Origin: Marinilabiliaceae bacterium
GTDB lineage: Bacteria > Bacteroidota > Bacteroidia > Bacteroidales > Marinilabiliaceae
Length of the DNA: 64,000 nucleotides
Direction: 5' to 3'
Assembly (NCBI GenBank): GCA_021443545.1
Contig: JABUTU010000082.1
Coordinates: 1-64,000 of the forward strand
The notes beneath the pieces were generated by a model. The model was given only the letters and a program-made list of their open reading frames with translations, had not been told where the DNA came from and searched no databases. How positions within the stretch are numbered: the first letter of the stretch is position 1; the number at the start of each line of letters is the position of its first letter. Positions 28,194 through 36,627 of the stretch are shown in pieces. Made by a program: the position numbers and the translations under genes.

Positions 28194-29489
28194 CTAAGCC
28201 TCTCTTTGTCGAATTGCAAAAAGCAGTATGACTACGAAAGATATGAGAGGTACTATGAAACTTATGGCAACTGGTGACGAGAAACTAAGCTCTATATTGC
28301 AGTCTATTATGCCTGCTTGAATCATAGGAAGGATAGAGCCTCCCAAAATTGCCATGATTTGAGTTGCAGCACCGATTTTGGAGTCTTCGGTGGTGAGCCT
28401 TCTGAGAGCTAAGCTATATATGGTCGGGAACATGAGTGACATGCTTGCAGAAATTCCTATGAGACATACCATTCCACTCCAGCCAGGGAAAATTATGGTG
28501 CCTGCAGATAGAAGGATGCCACCTCCCGCTGATATGGCTAACAGACGTGCTGGAGAGAAAAAACGCATCAAGTAGGTGAAGACAAAACGCATGACGCAAA
28601 ACAAAACCATAGCTACGATGTTGAGTCGTTGTGAGTAGGCGGCCGCATCGCTCTCAGTCATGTCACCCATTTTCAACAGCATCTCTTTTCCGTAGTGAAT
28701 GATGAATGTCCAGCACATAATCTGTGCCCCGACGTAGAAGAACTGTGCTAAAAAACCGCTTTTGACACTCTTCGTACGTAATATTCTGCACATTGTATCC
28801 TTGAACTCTGACCATTTCATAGCACTATCGTTCTCTCCAGACGATTGCATCGGGACGAAACGGATGATAATGAATAGTACGACTGAGAATAGTCCTATTA
28901 AAATGTATGGCTTTGCCAATATCAGTAAGTCAGAATTCTTTACAGCCTCGAATGTATCCTCATTTAGCAGGGCTCGTTCAGCTGATGATAATGGTGATAA
29001 CTGTTCTTGCACGAAAAGCATTGCGACAAACATTCCGAGAAGAGAACCTATAGGGTTGAAGGCCTGTGCCAAGTTAAGTCGGTAGGCCGATTTTGAAGCA
29101 TCACCCATACTTAGAATGCATGGATTGGCAGATGTCTCAAGGAATGACAGTCCGCAGGTTAGTACGAAATATGATATCAGAAAAGGGTAGTAAGATCCTG
29201 ATGCTGCTGCAGGAAGAAATCCAAACGAGCCAATAGCGAAGAGTGCAAGGCCTACAAGAAGCCCGTTCTTAAAGTCGTAACGACGAATGTACAAAGCTGC
29301 AGGAAGTGCAAACACAAAGTATCCACCATAGAAAGCCATCTGCACAAGAGTTCCGTCAAAAGTTGACATACGGAAAATCTTAGAGAAGGCCTCTACCATA
29401 GGATTAGTAACGTCATTGGCAAAACCCCATAGGGCAAAGCATATGGTGACGGCCGCAAATGTTATTGCACTCTTGTTGGTCGCTTTCAT
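28194..29489 (-). CDS. Fucose permease-like MFS transporter
   Basis: 431-residue inner-membrane protein with about 12 hydrophobic segments. The start FALWGFANDVTNPMV and the motif FLETSANPCILSMG are hallmarks of the FucP sugar:H+ symporter branch of the major facilitator superfamily, which takes up fucose, glucose or other hexoses. The sugar cannot be told from the sequence. It is the last gene of a minus-strand run after the DEAD-box helicase, nine bases away; no fucose catabolic gene is nearby. Confidence 0.87.
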   Translation of the reverse strand: MKATNKSAITFAAVTICFALWGFANDVTNPMVEAFSKIFRMSTFDGTLVQMAFYGGYFVFALPAALYIRRYDFKNGLLVGLALFAIGSFGFLPAAASGSYYPFLISYFVLTCGLSFLETSANPCILSMGDASKSAYRLNLAQAFNPIGSLLGMFVAMLFVQEQLSPLSSAERALLNEDTFEAVKNSDLLILAKPYILIGLFSVVLFIIIRFVPMQSSGENDSAMKWSEFKDTMCRILRTKSVKSGFLAQFFYVGAQIMCWTFIIHYGKEMLLKMGDMTESDAAAYSQRLNIVAMVLFCVMRFVFTYLMRFFSPARLLAISAGGGILLSAGTIIFPGWSGMVCLIGISASMSLMFPTIYSLALRRLTTEDSKIGAATQIMAILGGSILPMIQAGIIDCNIELSFSSPVAISFIVPLISFVVILLFAIRQREA

Positions 29490-29498
29490 GGCTTATGA

Positions 29499-31253
29499 TT
29501 ATTTCTTGCGGAAGAATCCGATAACCTTCTGGATGAGAGATTTCTTCTCAGCAACATGTGCTTGAGCCTCCTGCTGATTGTCTCTTTTCTCCCTTCTGCT
29601 ATATCTGCGTTTGTTGTCCCATCTGCGTTTATCACGTCTGTTGTCATTTCCTCTGCGCTCGTTATCCGTAGTGCGATCGTCGCTTTGTGATTGTGCGCCA
29701 TTCTGTTTCTCATCACGTCTGCGTCGTTCGCTATTGGGATTCTTTGAGAATCGCTGTTTGTTCTCGTTGCCTTCAGTACGAGGCTCTTTCCTTCTGATAT
29801 CTTCAGATGGGGCAGTTTGACTTGAAAGATTCTCAGAAGTCAAATTATTGTCGGAGGTATTGTTGTTTCTCCTATGATGATGGCGTTTCTTCTTTTTTCT
29901 GTTGGTATTCATCTCGCTCTCATCGTTGGTGACTGGCGTCTGCTCTTCGGAAGCAATGCTTTTAGTGCTATTGTCCCCATCGGCACGTTTTGTTTTGCGG
30001 CGTTTCCTGTTGCGCTCTCTATTCTCCTCTCCATGACGATGCTGGCGATTCTCGGAAAGAGAAGCGTTCGTGTTTCTGCGGTTGTTACGCTGTACGCGTT
30101 TTTTAGGGTCATATACAGGACCATCACCGAGTTGTTCGGGAAGAGGTATTTTTTCAACAACAGTCTCAATGAGCGATTCTATATCGCCGAAGTCCTTCAT
30201 TTCAGCTTCAGAGATGAGCGTGTATGCTTCGCCTTGGGTTTGAGCACGGGCTGTTCTACCGACGCGGTGGACATAGTCTTCGGCATCGTGAGGAACCTCG
30301 AAGTTGATGACCATATCAATTTTTTCGATGTCGATTCCTCGGGCTATGATATCGGTTGCGACAAGGACATTAGTCTGATGGCTACGGAATTTCAAAAGTG
30401 CCTCTTCGCGTTCCTTCTGCTCGAGGTCGGAGTGTATGACATCGGCATTGATGCCATTCCTTTTTAGTTCCCTGGCCAGCTCTTTGCAAGTTTGTTTGCG
30501 GGATGAGAAGACGATGATAGATTGCGATTCTCTGTCTTTGAGAAGATGTTTGATGAGGGGAGTCTTCTGAGCTTCATATACAACGTATGCCCCTTGGCGT
30601 ATTCCCTCAGCAGGTTTGCTGATAGCAATGTTAATCTCCTTCGGAGAGCGCAGAATCTGTTTAGCCATCTCACGTATCTTTGGAGGCATAGTGGCAGAGA
30701 ACATAAGGGTCTGTCTTGTCTCAACAGGTAGTTGTTTTACGACCTGCATGATATCGTCAAAGAATCCCATGTCGAGCATTCGGTCGGCCTCATCGAGAAT
30801 TAAACACTTCACACGAGAAAAGTCGACATATCCCATAGATATGTGTTGAAGCATTCGTCCAGGAGTTGCAATCACAATATCGGCACCCTCTTGCAAGGCT
30901 GTGCGCTGTCGGCCCCACTCTCCGCTGTCGTTACCGCCATATATGGCTGTCGAAGAGACAGATACGAAATAGGCAAAACCCTCCATTTGTTGATCTATTT
31001 GAAGAGCGAGCTCTCGTGTTGGGACGAGAATAATGGTGTCAATGCCATCATGAGGGTTCTGAATGAGACGGTTAATTGTCGGAAGAAGATATGCAGCAGT
31101 CTTTCCTGTACCAGTCTGAGCACACGCAATAAGGTCATTCTGCTCCATAATGATTGGGATAGTCTGTTCCTGGACGGGAGTAGGCGTTTCGAAACGCATT
31201 GAGTCGAGGCTGTCTTCTATCTCGGGTTCAAATTTAAAATCGTAGAATGTCAT
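29499..31253 (-). CDS. DEAD-box RNA helicase with long basic C-terminal tail
   Basis: 584 residues from ATG 31253 (MTFYDFKF); the reading frame extends seven codons further upstream without a good start. Helicase motifs in order: Q motif, AQTGTGKT (45-52), PTRELALQ, TPGRM, DEAD, SAT, then the C-terminal lobe with ARGIDI and HRVGRTAR. The final 200 residues are low-complexity, rich in Arg, Asn, Lys, Glu and Ser, and probably bind RNA without a fixed fold. Related proteins help ribosome assembly or RNA turnover in the cold. It lies between rlmI-like and permease genes. Confidence 0.94.
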   Translation of the reverse strand: MTFYDFKFEPEIEDSLDSMRFETPTPVQEQTIPIIMEQNDLIACAQTGTGKTAAYLLPTINRLIQNPHDGIDTIILVPTRELALQIDQQMEGFAYFVSVSSTAIYGGNDSGEWGRQRTALQEGADIVIATPGRMLQHISMGYVDFSRVKCLILDEADRMLDMGFFDDIMQVVKQLPVETRQTLMFSATMPPKIREMAKQILRSPKEINIAISKPAEGIRQGAYVVYEAQKTPLIKHLLKDRESQSIIVFSSRKQTCKELARELKRNGINADVIHSDLEQKEREEALLKFRSHQTNVLVATDIIARGIDIEKIDMVINFEVPHDAEDYVHRVGRTARAQTQGEAYTLISEAEMKDFGDIESLIETVVEKIPLPEQLGDGPVYDPKKRVQRNNRRNTNASLSENRQHRHGEENRERNRKRRKTKRADGDNSTKSIASEEQTPVTNDESEMNTNRKKKKRHHHRRNNNTSDNNLTSENLSSQTAPSEDIRRKEPRTEGNENKQRFSKNPNSERRRRDEKQNGAQSQSDDRTTDNERRGNDNRRDKRRWDNKRRYSRREKRDNQQEAQAHVAEKKSLIQKVIGFFRKK

Positions 31254-31277
31254 CTGTTGTTTATGGAATATCAAAAA

Positions 31278-32456
31278 TTATAAAACGTGGAGAACTAAGC
31301 CTTTGAGGTATTCTCCTTCAGGGTGATATATGTCGATTGGATGGTCTGCAGGCTGGGAGAGTTGGTGGAGAATGGAGACTCTGCGCCCAGCTTTGGCGGC
31401 TGATGAGAATACCATTGTCCGGAATATCTCCTTTGATACGACCTGTGAGCATGAGAAGGTGAAGAGGATGCCTCCGGGTTTAATCATCTCCAATGCCTTA
31501 GTGTTGAGACGTCTGTAGCCTTTGAGAGCGTTGCCGAGAACATTGTAATGTTTTGCGAATGCTGGAGGGTCGAGAATGACAAGGTCGTAATCTTCCTTTG
31601 CGTTCTGCATGAATTTAAAAGCGTCCTCTGCAAATGCTTCATGGCGTGGGTCATCTCCAAAGTTAGCCCGTATATTATCTTTTGTCAGTTCAATTGCGCG
31701 CTCTGAACTGTCGACGGAGTGAACCAACAGAGCACCTCCTCTCATGGCATACATTGAGAAACCACCAGTGTAGCAGAACATGTTGAGGACTTTGCGTTCT
31801 TTGCTGTAGCGTTCAATCAAAGCTCTATTTTCGCGTTGGTCAACAAAGAAACCTGTCTTCTGCCCTCTTTCCCAGTCGGGAGCGAACTTCAGTCCATTCT
31901 CGATGGCAATCATTGGACCTGGTTCTCCCCAGACGTAAGCGTTGTGCGGTTCGAGTCCTGCCTTGTAGGGCAGAGTGCCTTCGCTCTTGTTGTATATTGC
32001 TTTTAGTTGGTCTTTCATAACCTGACGGAGAGCCTCTTCGATGAGAGCTCTGTCGGCATACATGCCAACTGAGTGCATCTGAACGACAGCTGTGCCATTG
32101 TACATATCAATTACCAATCCTGGTAGTCTGTCGCCCTCGCCATGGATGAGACGATATGCATTGGTGAGGGGATTGTCGACCAGTCCTAATTTACGGCGTA
32201 GTTCGAATGCTTCTTTAATTCGGTTTATGTAGAATGTCAAGTCGATTGTCGTTGGCTCAAAAGAGAGGATGCGAACTGTTATTGTCCCAATCTGATAGTG
32301 CCCGACAGCCAAGAAGCTACCGAGGGCGTCAGTTACTTCGACGACGTCGCCCTCTTCTGGTTTGCCGTCCATCTTTTGGATTGCTCCTGAGAAAATCCAT
32401 GGATGCTTTCTTTCAAGGCTTTGTTCTTTGCCTTGTTTGAGTTGTATATGTATCAT
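31278..32456 (-). CDS. rlmI: RlmI-like 23S rRNA methyltransferase with PUA domain
   Basis: 392 residues. The N-terminal 75 residues are a PUA-like RNA-binding domain (HPWIFSGAIQ, GDVVEVTD, VGHYQ). The C-terminal half is a class I SAM methyltransferase: FVDQRENR, VLNMFCYTGGFSMYAMRGGA for SAM binding, and DPPAFAKH, plus a Cys in FTFSCSQ. The family methylates C5 of C1962 in 23S rRNA. It lies eight bases after the exonuclease gene and 24 before the helicase start, consistent with an RNA-metabolism transcript. Confidence 0.92.
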   Translation of the reverse strand: MIHIQLKQGKEQSLERKHPWIFSGAIQKMDGKPEEGDVVEVTDALGSFLAVGHYQIGTITVRILSFEPTTIDLTFYINRIKEAFELRRKLGLVDNPLTNAYRLIHGEGDRLPGLVIDMYNGTAVVQMHSVGMYADRALIEEALRQVMKDQLKAIYNKSEGTLPYKAGLEPHNAYVWGEPGPMIAIENGLKFAPDWERGQKTGFFVDQRENRALIERYSKERKVLNMFCYTGGFSMYAMRGGALLVHSVDSSERAIELTKDNIRANFGDDPRHEAFAEDAFKFMQNAKEDYDLVILDPPAFAKHYNVLGNALKGYRRLNTKALEMIKPGGILFTFSCSQVVSKEIFRTMVFSSAAKAGRRVSILHQLSQPADHPIDIYHPEGEYLKGLVLHVL

Positions 32457-32464
32457 TTCTATTA

Positions 32465-33118
32465 CTATTCTGTTGTTGGTTTTGATGCTTCAGCCAATCG
32501 TAGTCGCACCAGATTCTCTATATGTGGAAGCATCAGATTGCCTTGTTTCAGCTCGTTGTATATTTGCAGTGTGACCCATGCATCGGTTGCTGCATAATGG
32601 ATTTGGGCACTTGTCAGTGTTGGAGCTGCCCAATTGGACACCCTCTGACGTTTGCTGATTTTTATGCCAAGGGTGCGTGCTGCCAGTTTTGCTAATGACG
32701 CATCAGGGATGCCATATTCTTTAGCGACATTCTGAACGTCAATAATATTCTGAGGCTCAATATAACCTCTCTGACGTAGTGCGCGTATGTCATCGCCCAA
32801 TGATAGTCCAACCTTTAGTATGTTGGGATTTGCAAAGAACGATTGTATTTCAGGTGTCAAGCCGATATTGCAGAGTCTGAATAGCCATGCTTTATTTCCG
32901 TCGCACACTTGAAGTAGTGCCACTTTATGGTGTTCTCCTCTTTGGAAATTTGGACGTGTTTCGGTGTCAAAACCAACGACTTTACACATGTTGACAATCT
33001 CTGTCATCATGTCGTGAGCTACCGAAATATCGTCAGTTACTGCGATTGGTCCATCAAAGCCACCTATTGGCAGGGCTTCGATATCAACTTTTTCTATTTT
33101 TTCCGTGATTAGCGACAC
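32465..33118 (-). CDS. 3'-5' exonuclease domain protein (RNase D-like)
   Basis: 217 residues with the DEDD exonuclease pattern: GFDTETRPNF (Exo I), an Exo II region LKVGLSLGDDIRAL, and Exo III in HYAATDAWVTLQIY. There is no HRDC domain, so it is a minimal single-domain form. The start is GTG 33118, as no ATG precedes the conserved region. It heads the run with rlmI-like and the helicase gene, which suggests a role in RNA processing, although DNA as a substrate cannot be excluded. Confidence 0.9.
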   Translation of the reverse strand: MSLITEKIEKVDIEALPIGGFDGPIAVTDDISVAHDMMTEIVNMCKVVGFDTETRPNFQRGEHHKVALLQVCDGNKAWLFRLCNIGLTPEIQSFFANPNILKVGLSLGDDIRALRQRGYIEPQNIIDVQNVAKEYGIPDASLAKLAARTLGIKISKRQRVSNWAAPTLTSAQIHYAATDAWVTLQIYNELKQGNLMLPHIENLVRLRLAEASKPTTE

Positions 33119-33156
33119 TGTGGGTTAATGGTTGCCTTGTGATGTTTTATACATGG

Positions 33157-34512
33157 TTAATAGTTATATGTAGTCTTTGTCAGCTTCCACTGATTATCTT
33201 CGTACATATATTCAGACATTACTTTTATGTTATCTTCACCATCGTATATATAATCTGTCTTTCCGATGAAGAACTCATCCCACTCCTCATGTATCTTGTC
33301 CCATGACGCTGTTGTTTCTCTGATTTTATTGTGATTGTCGTCGTATTCAAAAGCCATTTTAGATAGCATCTCCCACTGTTTCTTTACGGGGTTCCATCTT
33401 TGACGTATGTGCAATATGATATTCCCCAGATTATCGTAGTCATACTGTTCGTTGTTAATGCCCTTCCATGCGTTGTGAGTATTATCCCATGAATATCTCT
33501 CTTCAGACATGACATCGCCGTAGTCGTTAAACGTCTTTAGGACTTTGCTTACTCCCTCCCATTTTTCATTATCTCCATACCCATTCTGCCATTTCATGCG
33601 GGTCTCAGCTATGCAGTTGCCGTCATTGTCGTACGAGGTGTTAGAACGCCATTTGTTATTCGTTATCCAGCGACCTTCAGTGAACGTCTCTTCTGTTTCC
33701 CCTATTGTTTGATTGTTGTCGTCGTATGATGTCGTGTTGCGTCTTATCCTAATGGTGGAACCACTATCATCATATGTTTTGGTTATGTCAATTCTTTTAG
33801 ATATATGGTTTGATTCTTCTATATATGACGATTCAGTAGTGTGGTACTTAACCCATGAACCATTTTTCCATCGTTCTGTAAGGGATGATGTCTGCCGGCG
33901 GGTGTTCTCCTTGTATGTGAATGTTTCGCGAGTGGTGAAAAGCCATGTTGAATCTTTCCATTCGGAGTTGGTCGTGCTATGGATTCTGCCATATGCGTCA
34001 TATTCAGAGGAGCACTGATTGCTTTTAGTCCATATGTCATTATCGTTATTCCAGGTGTAGTTGATATGGTTTGTGACGAAACCTCGTTCGTTGATTTCGC
34101 GCTCGTAGCGTTGAGAACCTATCCATCGAGACCTCTCCAGAATCCATTTCAGTTGGTTAACACCTGTCAGGCGACCTTCTCTGTCGTATGTGTTAATCTC
34201 TCGACTCATCTCACTCCATTTTGAGCCATCTATATCCCAATATGAAGTGATGCGTTTTGTTATATTGCCGTCGTTATCGTACTCAGCTGTCTCTTTAAAA
34301 GTGCCGACCCAATTCCCGTTTTTTTTGTTGAGAGTATAGTGCATAGCCATAGTCTGGTAGAAATTGGCGTCATATTCAAAGTATGAACGTGCCACAACAA
34401 CTCCCTTACTATTGACCTGAATGATGCTGTCGACTTGGTTAGGACTCGCACTAAGTTGACATGTCAATAGGCTAACAATAACGAATACTATGTATGTGAC
34501 AATCTTCTGCAC
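33157..34512 (-). CDS. Secreted Trp/Tyr-rich repeat protein, Rhs/YD-like
   Basis: 451 residues with a signal peptide (MQKIVTYIVFVIVSLLTCQLSAS). The rest consists of about nine imperfect repeats of 40-50 residues, each with a Y(D/N)xxGN or YDDN turn, then a strand, and a W....W or W...W segment (for example YDNDGNITKRITSYW, YDNLGNIILHIRQRW). The pattern resembles Rhs/YD or MORN-like repeats that wind into a beta structure. No toxin or protease tail follows the repeats. It may be periplasmic or surface exposed; no function is known to me. Confidence 0.78.
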   Translation of the reverse strand: MQKIVTYIVFVIVSLLTCQLSASPNQVDSIIQVNSKGVVVARSYFEYDANFYQTMAMHYTLNKKNGNWVGTFKETAEYDNDGNITKRITSYWDIDGSKWSEMSREINTYDREGRLTGVNQLKWILERSRWIGSQRYEREINERGFVTNHINYTWNNDNDIWTKSNQCSSEYDAYGRIHSTTNSEWKDSTWLFTTRETFTYKENTRRQTSSLTERWKNGSWVKYHTTESSYIEESNHISKRIDITKTYDDSGSTIRIRRNTTSYDDNNQTIGETEETFTEGRWITNNKWRSNTSYDNDGNCIAETRMKWQNGYGDNEKWEGVSKVLKTFNDYGDVMSEERYSWDNTHNAWKGINNEQYDYDNLGNIILHIRQRWNPVKKQWEMLSKMAFEYDDNHNKIRETTASWDKIHEEWDEFFIGKTDYIYDGEDNIKVMSEYMYEDNQWKLTKTTYNY

Positions 34513-34531
34513 TTACAACCGATTTTGAGGT

Positions 34532-34562
34532 CAAAGATAGCTTATTTTTTATTCTCATGAAA
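34532..34562 (-). promoter_or_regulatory. Promoter of the secreted repeat protein
   Basis: On the minus strand TATCTTTG (34539-34532) matches TAnnTTTG exactly, 20 bases before the start codon. TTTC (34562-34559) is a near match to the -33 box at 23 bases. Confidence 0.55.
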
Positions 34563-34636
34563 GGTATCTTGTGATTATTGTAATACGTAATCGTTATCAT
34601 TTTGGTTGCAAGATAGAAAACCATTCAGGAAATAAG

Positions 34637-34671
34637 AGAGGGTACGTCACATCTGTCATGACGCACCCTCT
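34637..34671 (-). terminator. Terminator after the DUF805 gene
   Basis: AGAGGGT (34637-34643) pairs with ACCCTCT (34665-34671), and CGTCA (34645-34649) with TGACG (34659-34663). Read on the minus strand it is followed by CTTATTTCC. It lies 20 bases past the DUF805 stop. Confidence 0.65.
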
Positions 34672-34691
34672 ATGAGTATTGTGATTGTCTC

Positions 34692-35012
34692 TTATTTACT
34701 CTTCTGTAGCCACATGATGAAAAGTACGATGGCTCCTATACCTGTTAGAGCTATCAAAAGCCACCAAGGCGAGAAGCCTGCATCCCTAAGGCGTCGCACA
34801 CTGACGGCGAGGGATGGGAAAAACGTCAATACGAAAGTGATGGCGCAACTTATAAAAATTGCTGTTGTAGAGCCAGTGCCACATATTGCCGAAACCACGT
34901 AGCTGATAATAATGGTAGCGAGGTAGAACCACCAAAACTCAGAGCGACTTGCTCTGCCACTGAAAGTAAATGACTTGCTATAGCAAGTTTTGATTGCTTC
35001 AATAAAACCCAT
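34692..35012 (-). CDS. DUF805 membrane protein
   Basis: 106 residues with the DUF805 pattern: C...F.GRASRSEFWWFYLA at the N-terminus, about three transmembrane helices, and RRLRDAGFSPWWLL near the C-terminus. Small inner-membrane protein, function not established. It is flanked by its own promoter and terminator, so it is a single-gene unit. Confidence 0.9.
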   Translation of the reverse strand: MGFIEAIKTCYSKSFTFSGRASRSEFWWFYLATIIISYVVSAICGTGSTTAIFISCAITFVLTFFPSLAVSVRRLRDAGFSPWWLLIALTGIGAIVLFIMWLQKSK

Positions 35013-35075
35013 AGTTTTAATTCTTTATAGTTATTACTGTTGTTAGATATGCGGAGTGCATAAACTTCAGTATGG

Positions 35076-35107
35076 CAAATATAAAAAGCAATAATTAAAA
35101 AATCAAG
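35076..35107 (-). promoter_or_regulatory. DUF805 gene promoter
   Basis: On the minus strand TATATTTG (35083-35076) matches TAnnTTTG, and CTTG (35107-35104) is a near match to the -33 box at 24 bases. The -33 box lies within the outer arm of the rpe terminator. Confidence 0.5.
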
Positions 35108-35151
35108 TGGTTTGTGAAAAAATCGCTTAAAGATTTTTTAGCCACTTGATT
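35101..35151 (-). terminator. rpe terminator overlapping the coding end
   Basis: AATCAAGTGG (35101-35110) pairs perfectly with CCACTTGATT (35142-35151), and inside it AAAAAATC pairs with GATTTTTT. The rpe stop codon (35129-35127) lies in the apical loop, so the hairpin starts inside the last codons. The minus strand then reads TTTTAATTAT. Confidence 0.75.
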
Positions 35152-35774
35152 GTCTCTATTGGGTTTTTGCTTCCGAAGACGAAACTGCCTGCAACGAGTA
35201 CGTCAATACCTGCTTTTACTGCTAACGGGGCTGTTGTTGTATCGATGCCACCATCTACCTCAATTAGTGTTTTTAGTCCTTGTTCATCAATAATAGTGCG
35301 TAACCTCTGAGCCTTGTCTAATGTTCTTGTGATAAATTTCTGGCCCCCGAACCCTGGATTGACAGACATAAGCAATACCATGTCGACATCGCATAAGATG
35401 TCTCTTAACACCTCCACTGGTGTCGCGGGGTTCAGAGTGACAGCAGGTTTCATGCCACAGTCGCGAATCTGCTGGATGGTACGATGAAGATGTGTGCATG
35501 CTTCGTAGTGGACATTCAGGATGGAGGCACCTAAGTCACGGAACAGAGTGACATACCGCCCGGGGTCGGTTATCATAAGATGAACATCCAGAGGTTTGTT
35601 GCAATGCCTCTTCATAGCTTTGATTACAGGTGTTCCGAACGATATGTTTGGAACGAAGAGTCCATCCATGACATCCACGTGAGCGTAGTCGGCTTCACTA
35701 TTGTTGAGCATCTCACAGTCGTCGGCGAGATGTCCGAAGTCGGCAGATAGTAAAGAGGGAGAAACAAGAGCCAT
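35127..35774 (-). CDS. rpe: Ribulose-phosphate 3-epimerase
   Basis: Interconverts ribulose 5-phosphate and xylulose 5-phosphate in the pentose phosphate pathway. The 215-residue TIM barrel starts SPSLLSADF and shows HVDVMDGLFVPNISFG, DVHLMI, MSVNPGFGGQ, EVDGGI and VAGSFVFG, all typical of the family with its metal and phosphate ligands. It follows the Sua5/YciO gene by 17 bases on the same strand and ends in a terminator that overlaps its final codons. Confidence 0.97.
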   Translation of the reverse strand: MALVSPSLLSADFGHLADDCEMLNNSEADYAHVDVMDGLFVPNISFGTPVIKAMKRHCNKPLDVHLMITDPGRYVTLFRDLGASILNVHYEACTHLHRTIQQIRDCGMKPAVTLNPATPVEVLRDILCDVDMVLLMSVNPGFGGQKFITRTLDKAQRLRTIIDEQGLKTLIEVDGGIDTTTAPLAVKAGIDVLVAGSFVFGSKNPIETIKWLKNL

Positions 35775-35791
35775 ATTCTTTTTGAATGTAT

Positions 35792-36424
35792 TTATTGTTC
35801 AATTAATATTCCCTTTCCTTGTCGTATTAAGGAGTACGAGGAAGAGGTACAGTCGACAACCGTGGAGCCTTCAATGCCACCCATGCCGCCATCTATAACT
35901 ATGTCAGCTATGTAATCGAGTCGTTCCTGAATGAGCGAAGGGTCAGTCAGATATTCATCCCATGGAGTATCATCATCGTCGTTTTTGACAGATGTCGATA
36001 GAATGGGGTTGCCTAACTCGCTGACTATAGATCTGACAATTTTATTGTCTGGAATTCTGATGCCAACCGTCTTCTTATTGGCCTTAAAGAGTTTCGGAAT
36101 GTTGTTGCTTGCATTCAGAATGAAGGTAAAGGCTCCCGGAGTATTTCTCTTCATCAATTTGAAGATTGAGTTTTCAATAGGTTTGACAAATTGAGAAGCT
36201 TGACTTATATCTTCGCATATCATAGAGAGGTTTGTCTTCTTCAGGTTTATATCCTTAAATCTGAGAATCTTCTCCATTGCGGTCTGATTGGTTATGTCGC
36301 AACCAATACCATATACGGTGTCTGTTGGGTAGACAACTACGCCTCCATCCCTGAGGCAGCGAATGATTTGCATCAAGCCTCGCGGGTCGGGATTGTCGGG
36401 ATGGATTCTAATTAACATTGCCAT
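35792..36424 (-). CDS. Sua5/YciO/YrdC family protein (threonylcarbamoyl-AMP synthase-like)
   Basis: 210 residues, a single YrdC-type domain. The conserved VVVYPTDTVYGIGCD, KDINLKKTNLSMIC, PGAFTFIL, VGIRIPDN, ILSTSVK and GGIEGSTVVD motifs are present. The family forms threonylcarbamoyl-AMP for tRNA t6A37, but the KxR motif reads KDINLKK rather than KxRP, which fits the YciO branch better than YrdC/TsaC proper. The start is ATG 36424, with an alternative at 36418. Confidence 0.87.
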   Translation of the reverse strand: MAMLIRIHPDNPDPRGLMQIIRCLRDGGVVVYPTDTVYGIGCDITNQTAMEKILRFKDINLKKTNLSMICEDISQASQFVKPIENSIFKLMKRNTPGAFTFILNASNNIPKLFKANKKTVGIRIPDNKIVRSIVSELGNPILSTSVKNDDDDTPWDEYLTDPSLIQERLDYIADIVIDGGMGGIEGSTVVDCTSSSYSLIRQGKGILIEQ

Positions 36425-36481
36425 TGTTTTCTATATTTGAAGTTGTCTGCTTTAATTACTTCCAAACTGTAAATCGTAGTG

Positions 36482-36513
36482 CGAAGATACTATTAAGGAG
36501 GGAAATAGCCAAA
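36482..36513 (-). promoter_or_regulatory. Promoter of the Sua5/YciO-rpe unit
   Basis: On the minus strand TTTG (36513-36510) and TATCTTCG (36489-36482, one mismatch) lie 24 bases apart start to start, 57 bases before the start codon. The -33 box falls in the first copy of the 38-bp repeat. Confidence 0.5.
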
Positions 36514-36544
36514 GCAAGCTTTGCTTTTCTCTCACTTAATCGTA
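36507..36544 (+). repeat. 38-bp direct repeat, copy 1 (promoter-bearing)
   Basis: Identical over 38 bases to 36579-36616. Contains the near-palindrome AAAGCAAGCTTTGCTTT and then CTCTCACTTAATCGTA. It carries TTTG at 36520-36523; just past its end the sequence reads TACTTTG (36543-36549), a -7 box one base short of TAnnTTTG. Confidence 0.95.
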
Positions 36545-36578
36545 CTTTGCCTTCGGCGAAGTTACCAGCGTTCAGAAA

Positions 36579-36616
36579 AGCCAAAGCAAGCTTTGCTTTT
36601 CTCTCACTTAATCGTA
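36579..36616 (+). repeat. 38-bp direct repeat, copy 2 (promoter-bearing)
   Basis: Second copy, 72 bases downstream of the first. It carries the -33 TTTG (36592-36595) and the first two bases of the -7 TAACTTTG that drives the TPR gene. The spacer between the copies contains CTTCGGCGAAG (36551-36561), a small inverted repeat. Confidence 0.95.
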
Positions 36617-36622
36617 ACTTTG
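36592..36622 (+). promoter_or_regulatory. Promoter of the TPR gene
   Basis: TTTG at 36592-36595 and TAACTTTG at 36615-36622 match both boxes exactly, 23 bases apart start to start. The ATG at 36628 is only five bases after the -7 box, so the mRNA would have almost no leader or start inside the assumed codon; the true start could be slightly downstream. Confidence 0.6.
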
Positions 36623-36627
36623 TGGCT

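Noticed and set aside
36418-36627. Upstream extension of the TPR reading frame
   Set aside because: It translates the direct repeat twice (AKASFAFLSLNR appears two times) and covers both promoters. The signal peptide begins at ATG 36628.
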